From the NCBI RefSeq assembly GCF_003391395.1, contig NZ_CP024190.1, positions 5,704,001-5,768,000 on the forward strand: DNA of 64,000 bases. The letters run 5' to 3'. Both the position numbers and the translations under genes were made by a program. Of the stretch, positions 1 to 6,788 are shown in pieces. The DNA is from Mycobacterium marinum. GTDB lineage: Bacteria; Actinomycetota; Actinomycetes; Mycobacteriales; Mycobacteriaceae. How positions within the stretch are numbered: the first letter of the stretch is position 1; every line of letters starts with the position of its first letter. The notes beneath the pieces are model-generated. The model made no database searches and had not been told where the DNA came from. It saw only the letters and a program-made list of their open reading frames with translations.

Positions 1-282
1 GGCTTGCCGATGTGGCAGGTCGAAGTGCTCGACGGTGATCCGGCGGCACCGAAGCGCAGCCGAACAGTGACGGTCAAGTTCGCCTCTCCCACACAGCCGT
101 CTGCGCCCGCCAATTCCAGCGGAACACCCTTTACCCCAGTAGTTTTCGACGGGCTCATGGCGCTCCCATACGTCGAGAAGTCGGGTGACTTCTCCCGGAT
201 CGCCTGGTCATTTCGAGCCTCCGAGATGAGGGCACCGGGCAAGCCGTCCACGAACGCAACGGCAAACCGGGAGTCGGCATGA
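1..282 (+). CDS. hypothetical protein of the integrated element (5' end outside window)
   Basis: The reading frame is already open at the window edge, so the true start lies upstream or at the TTG at position 4; at least 92 residues are visible. I do not recognise a domain. The protein is polar, with no membrane segment and no Cys or His motif. Its TGA stop overlaps the ATG of the FtsK-like gene by four bases (ATGA), the usual sign of translational coupling, so it is probably co-transcribed with the transfer ATPase and belongs to the mobile element. Function unknown; that it is a gene is supported mainly by the coupled stop/start. Confidence 0.45.
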   Translation, partial: GLPMWQVEVLDGDPAAPKRSRTVTVKFASPTQPSAPANSSGTPFTPVVFDGLMALPYVEKSGDFSRIAWSFRASEMRAPGKPSTNATANRESA

Positions 283-1601
283 ATCCCGATCCGTACGCGC
301 AGCTCGATCCCGACACCCCTTTCCGGCTCGACCACGTCCTGAATTTCCTGACCACCCTCGGCCTGTGGGCGGTGATCATCGTGGGAGTCGGTGCCGCCGT
401 TCTCATCTACTGGCGACTGCACTCACCCGAGACGTTCGAAGAACGGTTCGCAATACCGGTCAGACTGCTGAGTTGGCGACTGTGGGCTTACGCCTCCTGG
501 CGCAGGCTCTGCAAACACTGCGGCTTATCCGCCTCCGAGCAGTTGACACGTCGCGATAAGGAAGGGCGACAGGTCACGTCGACACGTTGGGTCCATCCAA
601 AGCTGTTGGGAACAGAGGTGTCTCACACCGCCCTGCATCTCACAGTACGGGCGAGGATGGGACAGACCGTGGAGGACCTGGAGCGGGCTGTTCCTGCGAT
701 CCGTGACGCTGCTCGTGCACATTCAGCGCGGGCAGTCGTCGTCTCGCCGGGGACCCTGCGGATCGAGCTGATCAAGCGAGAACAGTTGTCGACGGTACGT
801 CACGCGGTGCCTCCAACGGCTGTCGCAACAACACGAGTGACGCTCGGACGACGCGAAGACGGTTCCGCCTGGACCCTCCCGCTGATCGGACTGCACACCC
901 TCACCGTGGGCTGCTCAGGCTCAGGCAAAGGTTCCATCTTCTGGGGAATCGCCGGCGGGCTCGCTCCTGCCACGGCCGCCGGGCTGGTCCATCTGATCGG
1001 AATCGATCTGAAGTACGGCATCGAGTTGTCAGTCGGATCCGATCTGTTCACCAAGATCGCCACCACAGAGGCCGACGCCGTGGAAACCCTTGCTGGGCTG
1101 GAGATGCTGATGGACAAGCGCGGTAAGGAGATGGCAGGCCACACGCGCGAGTACCGTCCAAGCAAGGCCTCACCGCTCGTCGTGCTGCTGATCGACGAGC
1201 TGGCCGGACTGACCGCGTACATGAGTGACCCGGCCCTGCGCAAAGAAGCGGCTGCCTCGTTGTCACGAATTCTCACCAAGAGCCGAGGGCTGGGAGTCGT
1301 GGTCGCCGCGTTCCTACAGGACCCTCGCAAGGAAGTCCTGCCGATGCGAGGACTGTTCACCCAAACCATCGCGCTTCGACTGCGATCGCGCGAAGAAGTC
1401 GCGATGGTCCTCGGCGACGGGATGGCCGACAAAGCTCCGGCGCACCGAATCAGACCCGACAGACCCGGCACCGGCTATGTCATCGCCGAGGACGGCCACG
1501 TCGCCAAAGTCCGATCCGACTACTGGTCTGACGACCAGATCCGCTCCACTGCGCGGCAATACGGAAGGTCAAGGACCGCAGGAGGGCAGCGCAGTGAATA
1601 A
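279..1601 (+). CDS. FtsK/SpoIIIE-type DNA translocase of an integrative conjugative element
   Basis: Predicted 440-residue membrane-anchored ATPase that would pump double-stranded DNA between cells, as in pSAM2-like actinomycete integrative conjugative elements (AICEs). One hydrophobic segment lies at about residues 24-46. A Walker A loop GCSGSGKGS is near residue 210 and a Walker B strand ending LLIDELAGL near residue 303. The length and single-protein transfer design fit AICE TraB/FtsK proteins better than the roughly 800-residue chromosomal FtsK. The start overlaps the upstream gene by four bases. It lies directly upstream of excisionase and integrase genes, which supports the mobile-element assignment. 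No replication initiator gene is seen between it and the excisionase. Confidence 0.85.
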   Translation: MNPDPYAQLDPDTPFRLDHVLNFLTTLGLWAVIIVGVGAAVLIYWRLHSPETFEERFAIPVRLLSWRLWAYASWRRLCKHCGLSASEQLTRRDKEGRQVTSTRWVHPKLLGTEVSHTALHLTVRARMGQTVEDLERAVPAIRDAARAHSARAVVVSPGTLRIELIKREQLSTVRHAVPPTAVATTRVTLGRREDGSAWTLPLIGLHTLTVGCSGSGKGSIFWGIAGGLAPATAAGLVHLIGIDLKYGIELSVGSDLFTKIATTEADAVETLAGLEMLMDKRGKEMAGHTREYRPSKASPLVVLLIDELAGLTAYMSDPALRKEAAASLSRILTKSRGLGVVVAAFLQDPRKEVLPMRGLFTQTIALRLRSREEVAMVLGDGMADKAPAHRIRPDRPGTGYVIAEDGHVAKVRSDYWSDDQIRSTARQYGRSRTAGGQRSE

Positions 1602-1632
1602 CGGGTCCGACTCAATCCAAGCAGCGAGGTGA
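1594..1632 (+). CDS. possible 12-residue coupled mini-ORF
   Basis: A GTG at 1594 sits seven bases after a strong ribosome-binding sequence GGAGGG (1581-1586), overlaps the end of the FtsK-like gene, and opens a 12-codon frame ending TGA at 1630-1632, five bases before the excisionase ATG. It may only carry ribosomes across the junction into the excisionase gene. No homology can be judged at this size. This is a speculative call based on ribosome-binding site and spacing alone. Confidence 0.2.
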   Translation: MNNGSDSIQAAR

Positions 1633-1636
1633 TGCC

Positions 1637-1873
1637 ATGGTGATTCACGGCCTTCGGGAGGCCCTCGTATCCACCGGCAGCTTTCCTGAGCTTCTGACTG
1701 CAGATCAGGTGTCGGCGCTGCTCGGCGTCTCCGCCGCGACGCTCAACCGTTGGGCTGCTCTCCGCGAGACGACGGGAGAGCAGATCGGACCGCCCTGCTA
1801 CACGCTCTCGGAGCGGGTTCGGCGCTGGGATGCGGCCGAAGTCCGGTCCTGGCTCAAGCAGGTGCGCCGGTAA
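1637..1873 (+). CDS. excisionase-like helix-turn-helix protein
   Basis: Small 78-residue DNA-binding protein, the size of AICE/phage excisionases (Xis). Residues about 20-75 form a MerR/AlpA-type winged helix: LTADQVSALLGVSAATLNRW is the recognition helix-turn-helix, followed by a basic wing and a C-terminal tryptophan helix (AAEVRSWLKQ). ATG start preceded by GAGGTG. Its TAA stop overlaps the ATG of the integrase gene (TAATG), so the two are translationally coupled, as in xis-int operons. It would bend attachment-site DNA so the integrase excises rather than integrates. It could alternatively act as a local repressor. Confidence 0.75.
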   Translation: MVIHGLREALVSTGSFPELLTADQVSALLGVSAATLNRWAALRETTGEQIGPPCYTLSERVRRWDAAEVRSWLKQVRR

Positions 1874-3027
1874 TGGCCGGCAACACCCCGCGCGGCATTC
1901 GGAAACGCCTCAACGCTGCCGGGGAGCCCCGCTATCAAGTCCGCTATCTGATCCGTGACCCCGACGCCCCATCCGGCTGGGTCGAAACGTCCGCGACGTT
2001 CCCGACCCTGCGGGAGGCGAAGGCCTTCAAGTCCGAGCGCGACAACGAGGCCGCGCTCGGCGCCCGACGGTTCGATCCCCGTCTGGGCCGAACGCCGCTC
2101 AGCAGGATCTGGACGCAGTTCTCCGACACCAAGAAACCGGCGGTCTCACCAAAGACTTGGAGTGGCTACACCCAGCACTGGGAGCTGCGGATCAAACCGC
2201 GGTTCGGTCACGTACCCGTCGACGAGATCACCCGCGCCGACGTCCAAGCCTTCGTTGACGGACTGACAGTCGGCCCGTGGGCGAAGGTATCCACGCTGCG
2301 TCTTCTGCGGTCGATTCTCGACGTCGCACACCAGGACGGCCGCATCCACCGCAACCCCGCCCTCGGCGTCTCGGCTGGCCGCATTCCCGAGCGCGAACGG
2401 CATCGGTATCTGACCGCTCAGGAAGTCCAGAGGCTCGCTACCGCCTGCGGGGATCAGGGCGACGTTGTGACCATCCTTGCCTACACCGGCCTGCGCTGGT
2501 CCGAACTCGTCGGCCTCCGGGTCAAGGACATCGATCTCAGCGCCCGTCGCCTCTACGTCCGTCGCGCAGCACCTGAAGTAGAAGGCCACATCGTCATCGG
2601 GCCGCCTAAGACCCGAGCCGGTATCCGTACCGTCCCACTCCCCCAAGTTGTCGCCGACATCCTCAAAACGAGGATCGGCGGTCGGGAATCGGATGAGCCT
2701 GCCGTCACCTCGCCCAATGGCGCGATGCTGCGGTCGAACAACTGGCGCAGGCACACGCACTGGAACAAAGCCCTCACGAAGACCGACCTGGCGCCGCTGA
2801 CCATCCACGATCTACGCCACACCTACGCGAGCCTGGCCCGCAAGTCCGGCGCCGACCTCAGATACGTCCAGAAGACCATGGGCCACTCGACGCCGACCGT
2901 GACCGCAAACATCTACAGCGACCTTTATGCCGACGAGCTGGACCAGGTCGCAACGAACCTCGATCAGCTTCACGCGACCGAGATTCATACACCGAAGACC
3001 GGACAAGAACCGGACAAAGAAAACTGA
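1873..3027 (+). CDS. tyrosine-recombinase integrase
   Basis: Site-specific recombinase of 384 residues that would integrate and excise the element at a tRNA gene. Visible parts are an N-terminal Arm-binding segment (about 10-60), a SAM-like core-binding domain (about 75-165), and a catalytic domain with Arg208 in TGLRWSE, the HDLRH box (His312, Arg315), His338 in GHSTPTV and the nucleophile Tyr348 in NIYSDL. All canonical catalytic residues are present, so the enzyme should be active. I start it at the ATG overlapping the excisionase stop; the same frame is open further upstream, but that would run through the excisionase. Its 3' end faces the 3' end of tRNA-Phe, 41 bases away. Confidence 0.92.
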   Translation: MAGNTPRGIRKRLNAAGEPRYQVRYLIRDPDAPSGWVETSATFPTLREAKAFKSERDNEAALGARRFDPRLGRTPLSRIWTQFSDTKKPAVSPKTWSGYTQHWELRIKPRFGHVPVDEITRADVQAFVDGLTVGPWAKVSTLRLLRSILDVAHQDGRIHRNPALGVSAGRIPERERHRYLTAQEVQRLATACGDQGDVVTILAYTGLRWSELVGLRVKDIDLSARRLYVRRAAPEVEGHIVIGPPKTRAGIRTVPLPQVVADILKTRIGGRESDEPAVTSPNGAMLRSNNWRRHTHWNKALTKTDLAPLTIHDLRHTYASLARKSGADLRYVQKTMGHSTPTVTANIYSDLYADELDQVATNLDQLHATEIHTPKTGQEPDKEN

Positions 3028-3068
3028 CAACCGAGTGCAAGATCCGTGTCAATGCAGGTAAAGATTTG

Positions 3069-3115
3069 TGGCCAGGGGCGGGATCGAACCGCCGACCTTC
3101 CGCTTTTCAGGCGGA
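3069..3115. other. probable attachment site (att) in the 3' half of tRNA-Phe
   Basis: The integrase gene ends 41 bases from the 3' end of the minus-strand tRNA-Phe. Tyrosine integrases of this class usually recombine in the 3' half of a tRNA gene, and the incoming copy rebuilds it. The crossover core is therefore expected somewhere between the anticodon loop and position 3069. The second copy at the other end of the element lies outside the window, so exact borders are inferred. Confidence 0.45.
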
Positions 3116-3142
3116 CGCTCGTACCGACTGAGCTACCTGGCC
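3069..3142 (-). tRNA. tRNA-Phe (GAA)
   Basis: The reverse strand folds into a cloverleaf with a 7-bp acceptor stem (GGCCAGG/CCTGGCC), D-arm GCTCAGTCGGTACGAGC, anticodon loop CTGAAAA with anticodon GAA, and T-arm GGCGGTTCGATCCCGCC. CCA is not encoded. It heads a minus-strand cluster with tRNA-Asp and tRNA-Glu, as in H37Rv next to Rv0831c. Likely integration target of the adjacent element. Confidence 0.97.
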
Positions 3143-3172
3143 CCAAGGCAGCATGTGCCTCGCCGTAATCGG

Positions 3173-3246
3173 CGACCCTGACGGGACTCGAACCCGCGAC
3201 CTCCGCCGTGACAGGGCGGCGCGCTAACCAACTGCGCCACAGGGCC
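3173..3246 (-). tRNA. tRNA-Asp (GTC)
   Basis: The reverse strand gives a cloverleaf with acceptor GGCCCTG/CAGGGTC, anticodon stem CCGCC/GGCGG and loop CTGTCAC, anticodon GTC, and T-arm CGCGGGTTCGAGTCCCG. Discriminator G, as expected for tRNA-Asp. CCA is not encoded. Confidence 0.97.
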
Positions 3247-3284
3247 TTGCTGTACTGCTTCGCTCCGCGTTACCGCGTCGCGTG

Positions 3285-3357
3285 TACCCCCAACGGGATT
3301 CGAACCCGTGCTACCGCCGTGAAAGGGCGGCGTCCTAGGCCACTAGACGATGGGGGC
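3285..3357 (-). tRNA. tRNA-Glu (TTC)
   Basis: The reverse strand gives acceptor GCCCCCA/TGGGGGT, anticodon stem CCGCC/GGCGG with loop CTTTCAC, anticodon TTC, and T-arm ACGGGTTCGAATCCCGT. It is the promoter-proximal gene of the minus-strand Glu-Asp-Phe cluster. Confidence 0.97.
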
Positions 3358-3480
3358 CCGAACCGAATCACTCCGGGGCACTCGCAACGTGGTTCGTTGG
3401 AAGCCTCGCTAGCTTAGGTCACCACAGGGCCAATCCTCAAACGAGCCCCCATTTCGGACCCAGTATCCTTGACCTCCGCA

Positions 3481-3553
3481 GCCCCTATAGCTCAGTTGGT
3501 AGAGCTACGGACTTTTAATCCGCAGGTCCTAGGTTCGAGTCCTAGTGGGGGCA
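3481..3553 (+). tRNA. tRNA-Lys (TTT)
   Basis: Plus-strand cloverleaf with acceptor GCCCCTA/TGGGGGC, D-arm GCTCAGTTGGTAGAGC, anticodon loop CTTTTAA, anticodon TTT, and T-arm CTAGGTTCGAGTCCTAG. It is divergent from the Glu-Asp-Phe cluster, the same arrangement as in H37Rv. Confidence 0.97.
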
Positions 3554-3745
3554 CTCAAACGGGCCGTGAACTCGGCCGATTCCCTGCGCGGGATCGGTCG
3601 TTTCACGGAGCCGGCCGATCCCGAGGCGGGCCACAGGCGCGAATCGACCGGGTTCGATCCGCGGCCGATGAGAGTGGGCACGATCACTTCACAGTTTCGG
3701 CCACGTCCAGCCTTGGGCGGCGTTTAGAACCCGCCAGCGCTTGGT

Positions 3746-3757
3746 TATGCTCCGGCT
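3746..3757 (+). promoter_or_regulatory. leaderless promoter -10 box for the 3758 gene
   Basis: TATGCT at 3746-3751 is followed by six bases and then the ATG at 3758, placing the expected transcription start on the start codon. No Shine-Dalgarno sequence is present. Confidence 0.6.
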
Positions 3758-4570
3758 ATGCTTCCCGAGATGAATCCCGATGGAGTCCAACCCAACGCAC
3801 CCGTTGCTCTGGTGACCGCGGAAATTCGGCACCCGGCAACGGATTCGCTCACCGAATCAAGCAGCCGCGAACTCAAGCACCTTCTCATCAACGACTTGCC
3901 GATCGAACGTCAAGCCCAAGACGTGAGTTGGGGCATGACGGCTCCCGGCGCCGCACCCACGCCCGTGGCGGACCGTTTCGTGCGCTACGGCAATCGGGAC
4001 AACACGGTTTCCGCGTCGCTGAAGAACCAGGCGATCGTCGTCGAGACCAGCGCTTACAGCAGTTTCGACAATTTCTGCGACATCCTGCTGCGGGTCGCGG
4101 ACGCGCGGGCGCAGGTGTCGTCCATCGTCGGGGTGGAGCGCATCGGCTTGCGGTACGTCCTCGAAATCCGGGTTCCCGCCGGTGTCGATGGCCGCATCGC
4201 GTGGAACAACTGGATCGATGAGCAGCTCCTCGGTCCGCAACGCATCGCTCCGGGCGGGCTGTCCATGGCCGAGTGGCAGGGCGCCGCGGTCTATCGGGAG
4301 GCGCAGCCCGGCAAGTCACTCATCCTGCGGTACGGCCCGGGCATGGGCCAGGCCCTCGATGCGAACTACCACCTGCGTCGCGTCACCGCGGCCCAGACCG
4401 GACCGTTCTTCCTGATGGACATCGACAGCTTCTGGACGCCGCTCGGCTCGATTCCCGAGTTCAACCGGGATGCGCTCGTTTCGACCCTGCAGGACCTCTA
4501 CGGTCCCGCGCGGGAGGTCTTCCAAGACCTGATCACCCCGCGCCTCAGGGATGAACTGCTGCGCTCCTAG
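3758..4570 (+). CDS. TIGR04255-like family protein (Rv0831c ortholog)
   Basis: Soluble 270-residue protein of unknown biochemical role, matching H37Rv Rv0831c in neighbourhood (next to the tRNA cluster) and length. It resembles the TIGR04255 family of sporadically distributed proteins: an N-terminal stretch with ELKHLLINDLPIERQ, a central conserved YSSFDNFCDILLRVADA helix, then a beta-rich second half. No signal peptide, membrane segment or catalytic motif is visible. Its start codon directly follows a leaderless promoter box. The next gene is convergent, 17 bases away. Ortholog label is confident; function is not assigned. Confidence 0.8.
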   Translation: MLPEMNPDGVQPNAPVALVTAEIRHPATDSLTESSSRELKHLLINDLPIERQAQDVSWGMTAPGAAPTPVADRFVRYGNRDNTVSASLKNQAIVVETSAYSSFDNFCDILLRVADARAQVSSIVGVERIGLRYVLEIRVPAGVDGRIAWNNWIDEQLLGPQRIAPGGLSMAEWQGAAVYREAQPGKSLILRYGPGMGQALDANYHLRRVTAAQTGPFFLMDIDSFWTPLGSIPEFNRDALVSTLQDLYGPAREVFQDLITPRLRDELLRS

Positions 4571-4587
4571 CGCCGGCTGCGCAGCCT

Positions 4588-5493
4588 TTAGCGCCCGAGC
4601 ACCGCGCTGGTGTAGGTGATGTCGGCGAACACGGCGGCGATGTCATCGTCGGGATAGTCCAAGCCATTGGCCGCGTGTAGCTCCTTGGCGGTGTGGGACG
4701 CGCTCTGCCAGCCGTCGCGGGCTAGATGGTCGATGACGTGGCTGCGCTGACCGTGGTAGACGAGGTCGTTGAAGTCGATCTCGAACCCCAGTTCGCTCAT
4801 CCGGGCATGGTGCGAACGCCACCGCTCGTCGTTGAAAACCGCCGTGTCGGGGACAAACTCGAAGGCCAGCTGGCTGCCCGTAGCGCTGAGCGCGGTGATG
4901 TTGTCAAACAACGCGTCTTGGGCGTCATCGGGCAGGTAGACGAGCAGGCCTTCGGCGCTCCATGCCGAGGGCACGTCCTTGTCGAATCCGGCGGCCTGCA
5001 GCGCGGCCGCCCAATCGTCACGCAGGTCGACCGCAACCGTGCGGCGTTCGGCGGTCGGCTCGGCCCCAAGATCGGCCAGCATGAGGGTCTTGAACTCGAT
5101 CACCTCTGGCATGTCGACCTCATAGACGACGGTGCCCGCCGGCCAGCCCAGCCGATAGGCGCGCGCATCCAGGCCGGACGCCAGGATCACCACCTGGGAA
5201 ATCCCGCTTCGGGTGGCCTCCACGAAGAACTGGTCGTAGAACCTGGTCCGGCAGGCCATCGCCTCGGCCATCCGGGCCGGATCGAATCCAGACTCCACAT
5301 CAACCGGAATCTGTCCGTTCACCAGCCGGGTGTAGACGTCGATGCCGACCGCACGCACCAGCGGGGCCGCGTACGGGTCATCGATCAGCGCGTACTGCGG
5401 GTCGGCAGCCAGCGCGCGCTGGGCGGCGACCATCGTCGCCGTCGCACCGACACTTGTCGCAAGGTCCCAACGATCCCGGTCGGTACGCACCAT
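4588..5493 (-). CDS. S-adenosylmethionine-dependent methyltransferase, TIGR00027/LCMT-like (Rv0830 type)
   Basis: 301 residues, the usual size of the large mycobacterial family of putative methyltransferases annotated TIGR00027. N-terminal signature DRWDLATSVGATATMVAAQR, SAM-binding loop ILASGLDARAYRLGWP (about residues 104-119), acidic VYEVDMPEVI strand, and a C-terminal EGLLVYLPDDAQ motif typical of leucine carboxyl methyltransferase relatives. The acceptor substrate is unknown for the family. ATG start preceded by GAAGGAG. It is divergent from the deaminase gene across a 93-bp, unusually AT-rich spacer (5521-5550) that probably carries both promoters. H37Rv has the same gene at this locus. 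Confidence 0.88.
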   Translation of the reverse strand: MVRTDRDRWDLATSVGATATMVAAQRALAADPQYALIDDPYAAPLVRAVGIDVYTRLVNGQIPVDVESGFDPARMAEAMACRTRFYDQFFVEATRSGISQVVILASGLDARAYRLGWPAGTVVYEVDMPEVIEFKTLMLADLGAEPTAERRTVAVDLRDDWAAALQAAGFDKDVPSAWSAEGLLVYLPDDAQDALFDNITALSATGSQLAFEFVPDTAVFNDERWRSHHARMSELGFEIDFNDLVYHGQRSHVIDHLARDGWQSASHTAKELHAANGLDYPDDDIAAVFADITYTSAVLGR

Positions 5494-5573
5494 GCCGCTC
5501 CTTCGTCCCCAAACCCGGAAAAGAATATAGATAGTCTAGTTAGTATCACAGGCTGCGCCGATTGCGCCCGGTC

Positions 5574-5586
5574 TAGGCTGACAAGT
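5574..5586 (+). promoter_or_regulatory. leaderless promoter -10 box for the deaminase gene
   Basis: TAGGCT (5574-5579), then seven bases, then GTG at 5587. This fixes the deaminase start although the frame stays open far upstream inside the antisense methyltransferase gene. Confidence 0.6.
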
Positions 5587-6087
5587 GTGACCGACTTCGC
5601 TCAGCGCGCCATCGATCTCGCCCGCCAAAACGTGGCCGAAGGCGGCCGACCATTCGCGACGGTCATCGTCAAAGACGGCCAGGTGCTCGCCGAGAGCGCC
5701 AACAAGGTGGCCCAGACCAACGACCCCACCGCCCACGCCGAGATCCTCGCCATCCGCGCAGCGTGCACCAAGCTGGGAACCGAGCAGCTGTTCGGGACCA
5801 CCTTCTACGTGCTGGCGCACCCATGCCCGATGTGCCTGGGCTCGCTCTACTACTGCTCCCCCGACGAAGTCATCTTTTTGACCACCCGCGACATCTACGA
5901 GCAGTACTACGTCGACGACCGCAAGTACTTCGAGCTGGCGACCTTCTACGACGAGTTCGCCAAGGCCTGGCAGGACCGCCGCCTGCCGATGCGCTACGAC
6001 CCGCGCCCCTCAGCCGTGAACGTCTACCGGTTCTGGCAGGAGCTCAACGGCGGGAAGCGCGCGGCGGCCCCCGACTCGGCCGGCTAG
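5587..6087 (+). CDS. nucleoside/cytidine deaminase-family protein (Rv0828c ortholog)
   Basis: 166-residue zinc hydrolase of the cytidine/deoxycytidylate deaminase fold, likely deaminating a purine or pyrimidine base or nucleoside in salvage. Zinc site: His-Ala-Glu in DPTAHAEILAIRAA (about residue 54-56) and PCPMCLGSLYY (about 80-90), the HAE...PCxxC signature with catalytic Glu. The length and TAHAE form resemble guanine deaminase/TadA-like enzymes, so the exact substrate is open. I start it at the GTG next to a leaderless -10 box. Divergent from the methyltransferase; kmtR follows 57 bases downstream. Confidence 0.87.
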   Translation: MTDFAQRAIDLARQNVAEGGRPFATVIVKDGQVLAESANKVAQTNDPTAHAEILAIRAACTKLGTEQLFGTTFYVLAHPCPMCLGSLYYCSPDEVIFLTTRDIYEQYYVDDRKYFELATFYDEFAKAWQDRRLPMRYDPRPSAVNVYRFWQELNGGKRAAAPDSAG

Positions 6088-6107
6088 ACGCCCAACAACC
6101 GGTGATC

Positions 6108-6158
6108 TTGACACCACACCAACAATCTGAACTATTATCTGCGTATGCATGCAGATAA
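6108..6158 (+). promoter_or_regulatory. kmtR promoter with overlapping operator palindrome
   Basis: TTGACA (6108-6113) and TATTAT (6133-6138), 19 bases apart, are followed by six bases and the kmtR ATG at 6145, a leaderless layout. A perfect inverted repeat, TTATCTGC (6135-6142) and GCAGATAA (6151-6158), overlaps both the -10 box and the start codon, so a dimeric repressor bound there would block transcription. Probable autoregulatory site of the encoded ArsR-family sensor. Confidence 0.7.
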
Positions 6159-6516
6159 CAGATCACAGCCCTTGCCGGGCGATCAGGTGGGCTTGGTGGT
6201 CGAGGTGTTTCGGATGCTTGCCGACGCCACTCGCGTGCAGGTCCTATGGTCGCTGGCCGATCGCGAGATGTCGGTCAATGAACTCGCCGAACACATCCAC
6301 AAGCCCGCACCGTCGGTCTCCCAGCACCTGGCGAAGCTGCGGATGGCGCGGCTGGTGCGCACCCGCCGGGACAAGACGACGATTTTCTACAGCCTGGAAA
6401 ACGAGCACGTGCGGCAGTTGGTGATCGATGCGGTCTTCAACGCCGAGCACGCCGGCCCCGGCGTCCCCCGCCATCACCGATCCGACGGTGGGCTGCAGGC
6501 CGTAACCGACGCCTAA
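6145..6516 (+). CDS. kmtR: KmtR, nickel/cobalt-sensing ArsR-family repressor
   Basis: 123-residue ArsR/SmtB winged-helix repressor. The DNA-recognition helix lies around KPAPSVSQHLAKLRMARLV (53-71), followed by the beta-hairpin wing. The residues reported as Ni/Co ligands in M. tuberculosis KmtR (Rv0827c) sit at identical positions here: His88, Glu101, His102, His110 and His111. Metal binding should release DNA and derepress metal-defence genes. Neighbours match H37Rv on the upstream side (Rv0828c-like deaminase). Downstream, a histidine-rich peptide gene begins after 56 bases and probably shares its transcript. Expression is probably autoregulated through the palindrome over its start. Confidence 0.92.
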   Translation: MHADNRSQPLPGDQVGLVVEVFRMLADATRVQVLWSLADREMSVNELAEHIHKPAPSVSQHLAKLRMARLVRTRRDKTTIFYSLENEHVRQLVIDAVFNAEHAGPGVPRHHRSDGGLQAVTDA

Positions 6517-6572
6517 CCGAGCCCCTCAGAACCACAACATGTTTCACACAAAAAGAAAAAGGAGATGAATCC

Positions 6573-6776
6573 ATGTCCGATGAGCACACCCACCACGGGC
6601 CGCATGCGCACGAACACCGGCACGGCGAGGTGACCCACAGCCACGCCCACACCACCCATCAGCACGAACACGTCGAGCACGCACACGCGCACTCACACGA
6701 TGACGGGACCGAGCACACCCATCAGCACGTGCATGAATCGGGCCTGGAAAGCGTGCACAGCCACGCGCACAGCTGA
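6573..6776 (+). CDS. histidine-rich small metal-binding protein
   Basis: 67 residues, of which 24 are histidine (36 percent), mostly as His-x-His alternation, with no cysteine, membrane segment or signal peptide. Such proteins chelate or buffer Ni, Co or Zn. ATG is preceded by a good ribosome-binding site (AAGGAG at 6559-6564). It lies 56 bases downstream of kmtR on the same strand with no terminator between, so expression is probably induced by Ni/Co through KmtR. I do not recall a counterpart beside Rv0827c in H37Rv. The next gene is convergent 12 bases away. Composition alone supports metal binding; the metal is inferred from context. Confidence 0.8.
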   Translation: MSDEHTHHGPHAHEHRHGEVTHSHAHTTHQHEHVEHAHAHSHDDGTEHTHQHVHESGLESVHSHAHS

Positions 6777-6788
6777 CACCGCGCCGGA

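Noticed and set aside
4726..5586. Long upstream extension of the deaminase reading frame
   Set aside because: It lies antisense to the methyltransferase gene, has no domain content, and a leaderless promoter marks GTG 5587 as the start.
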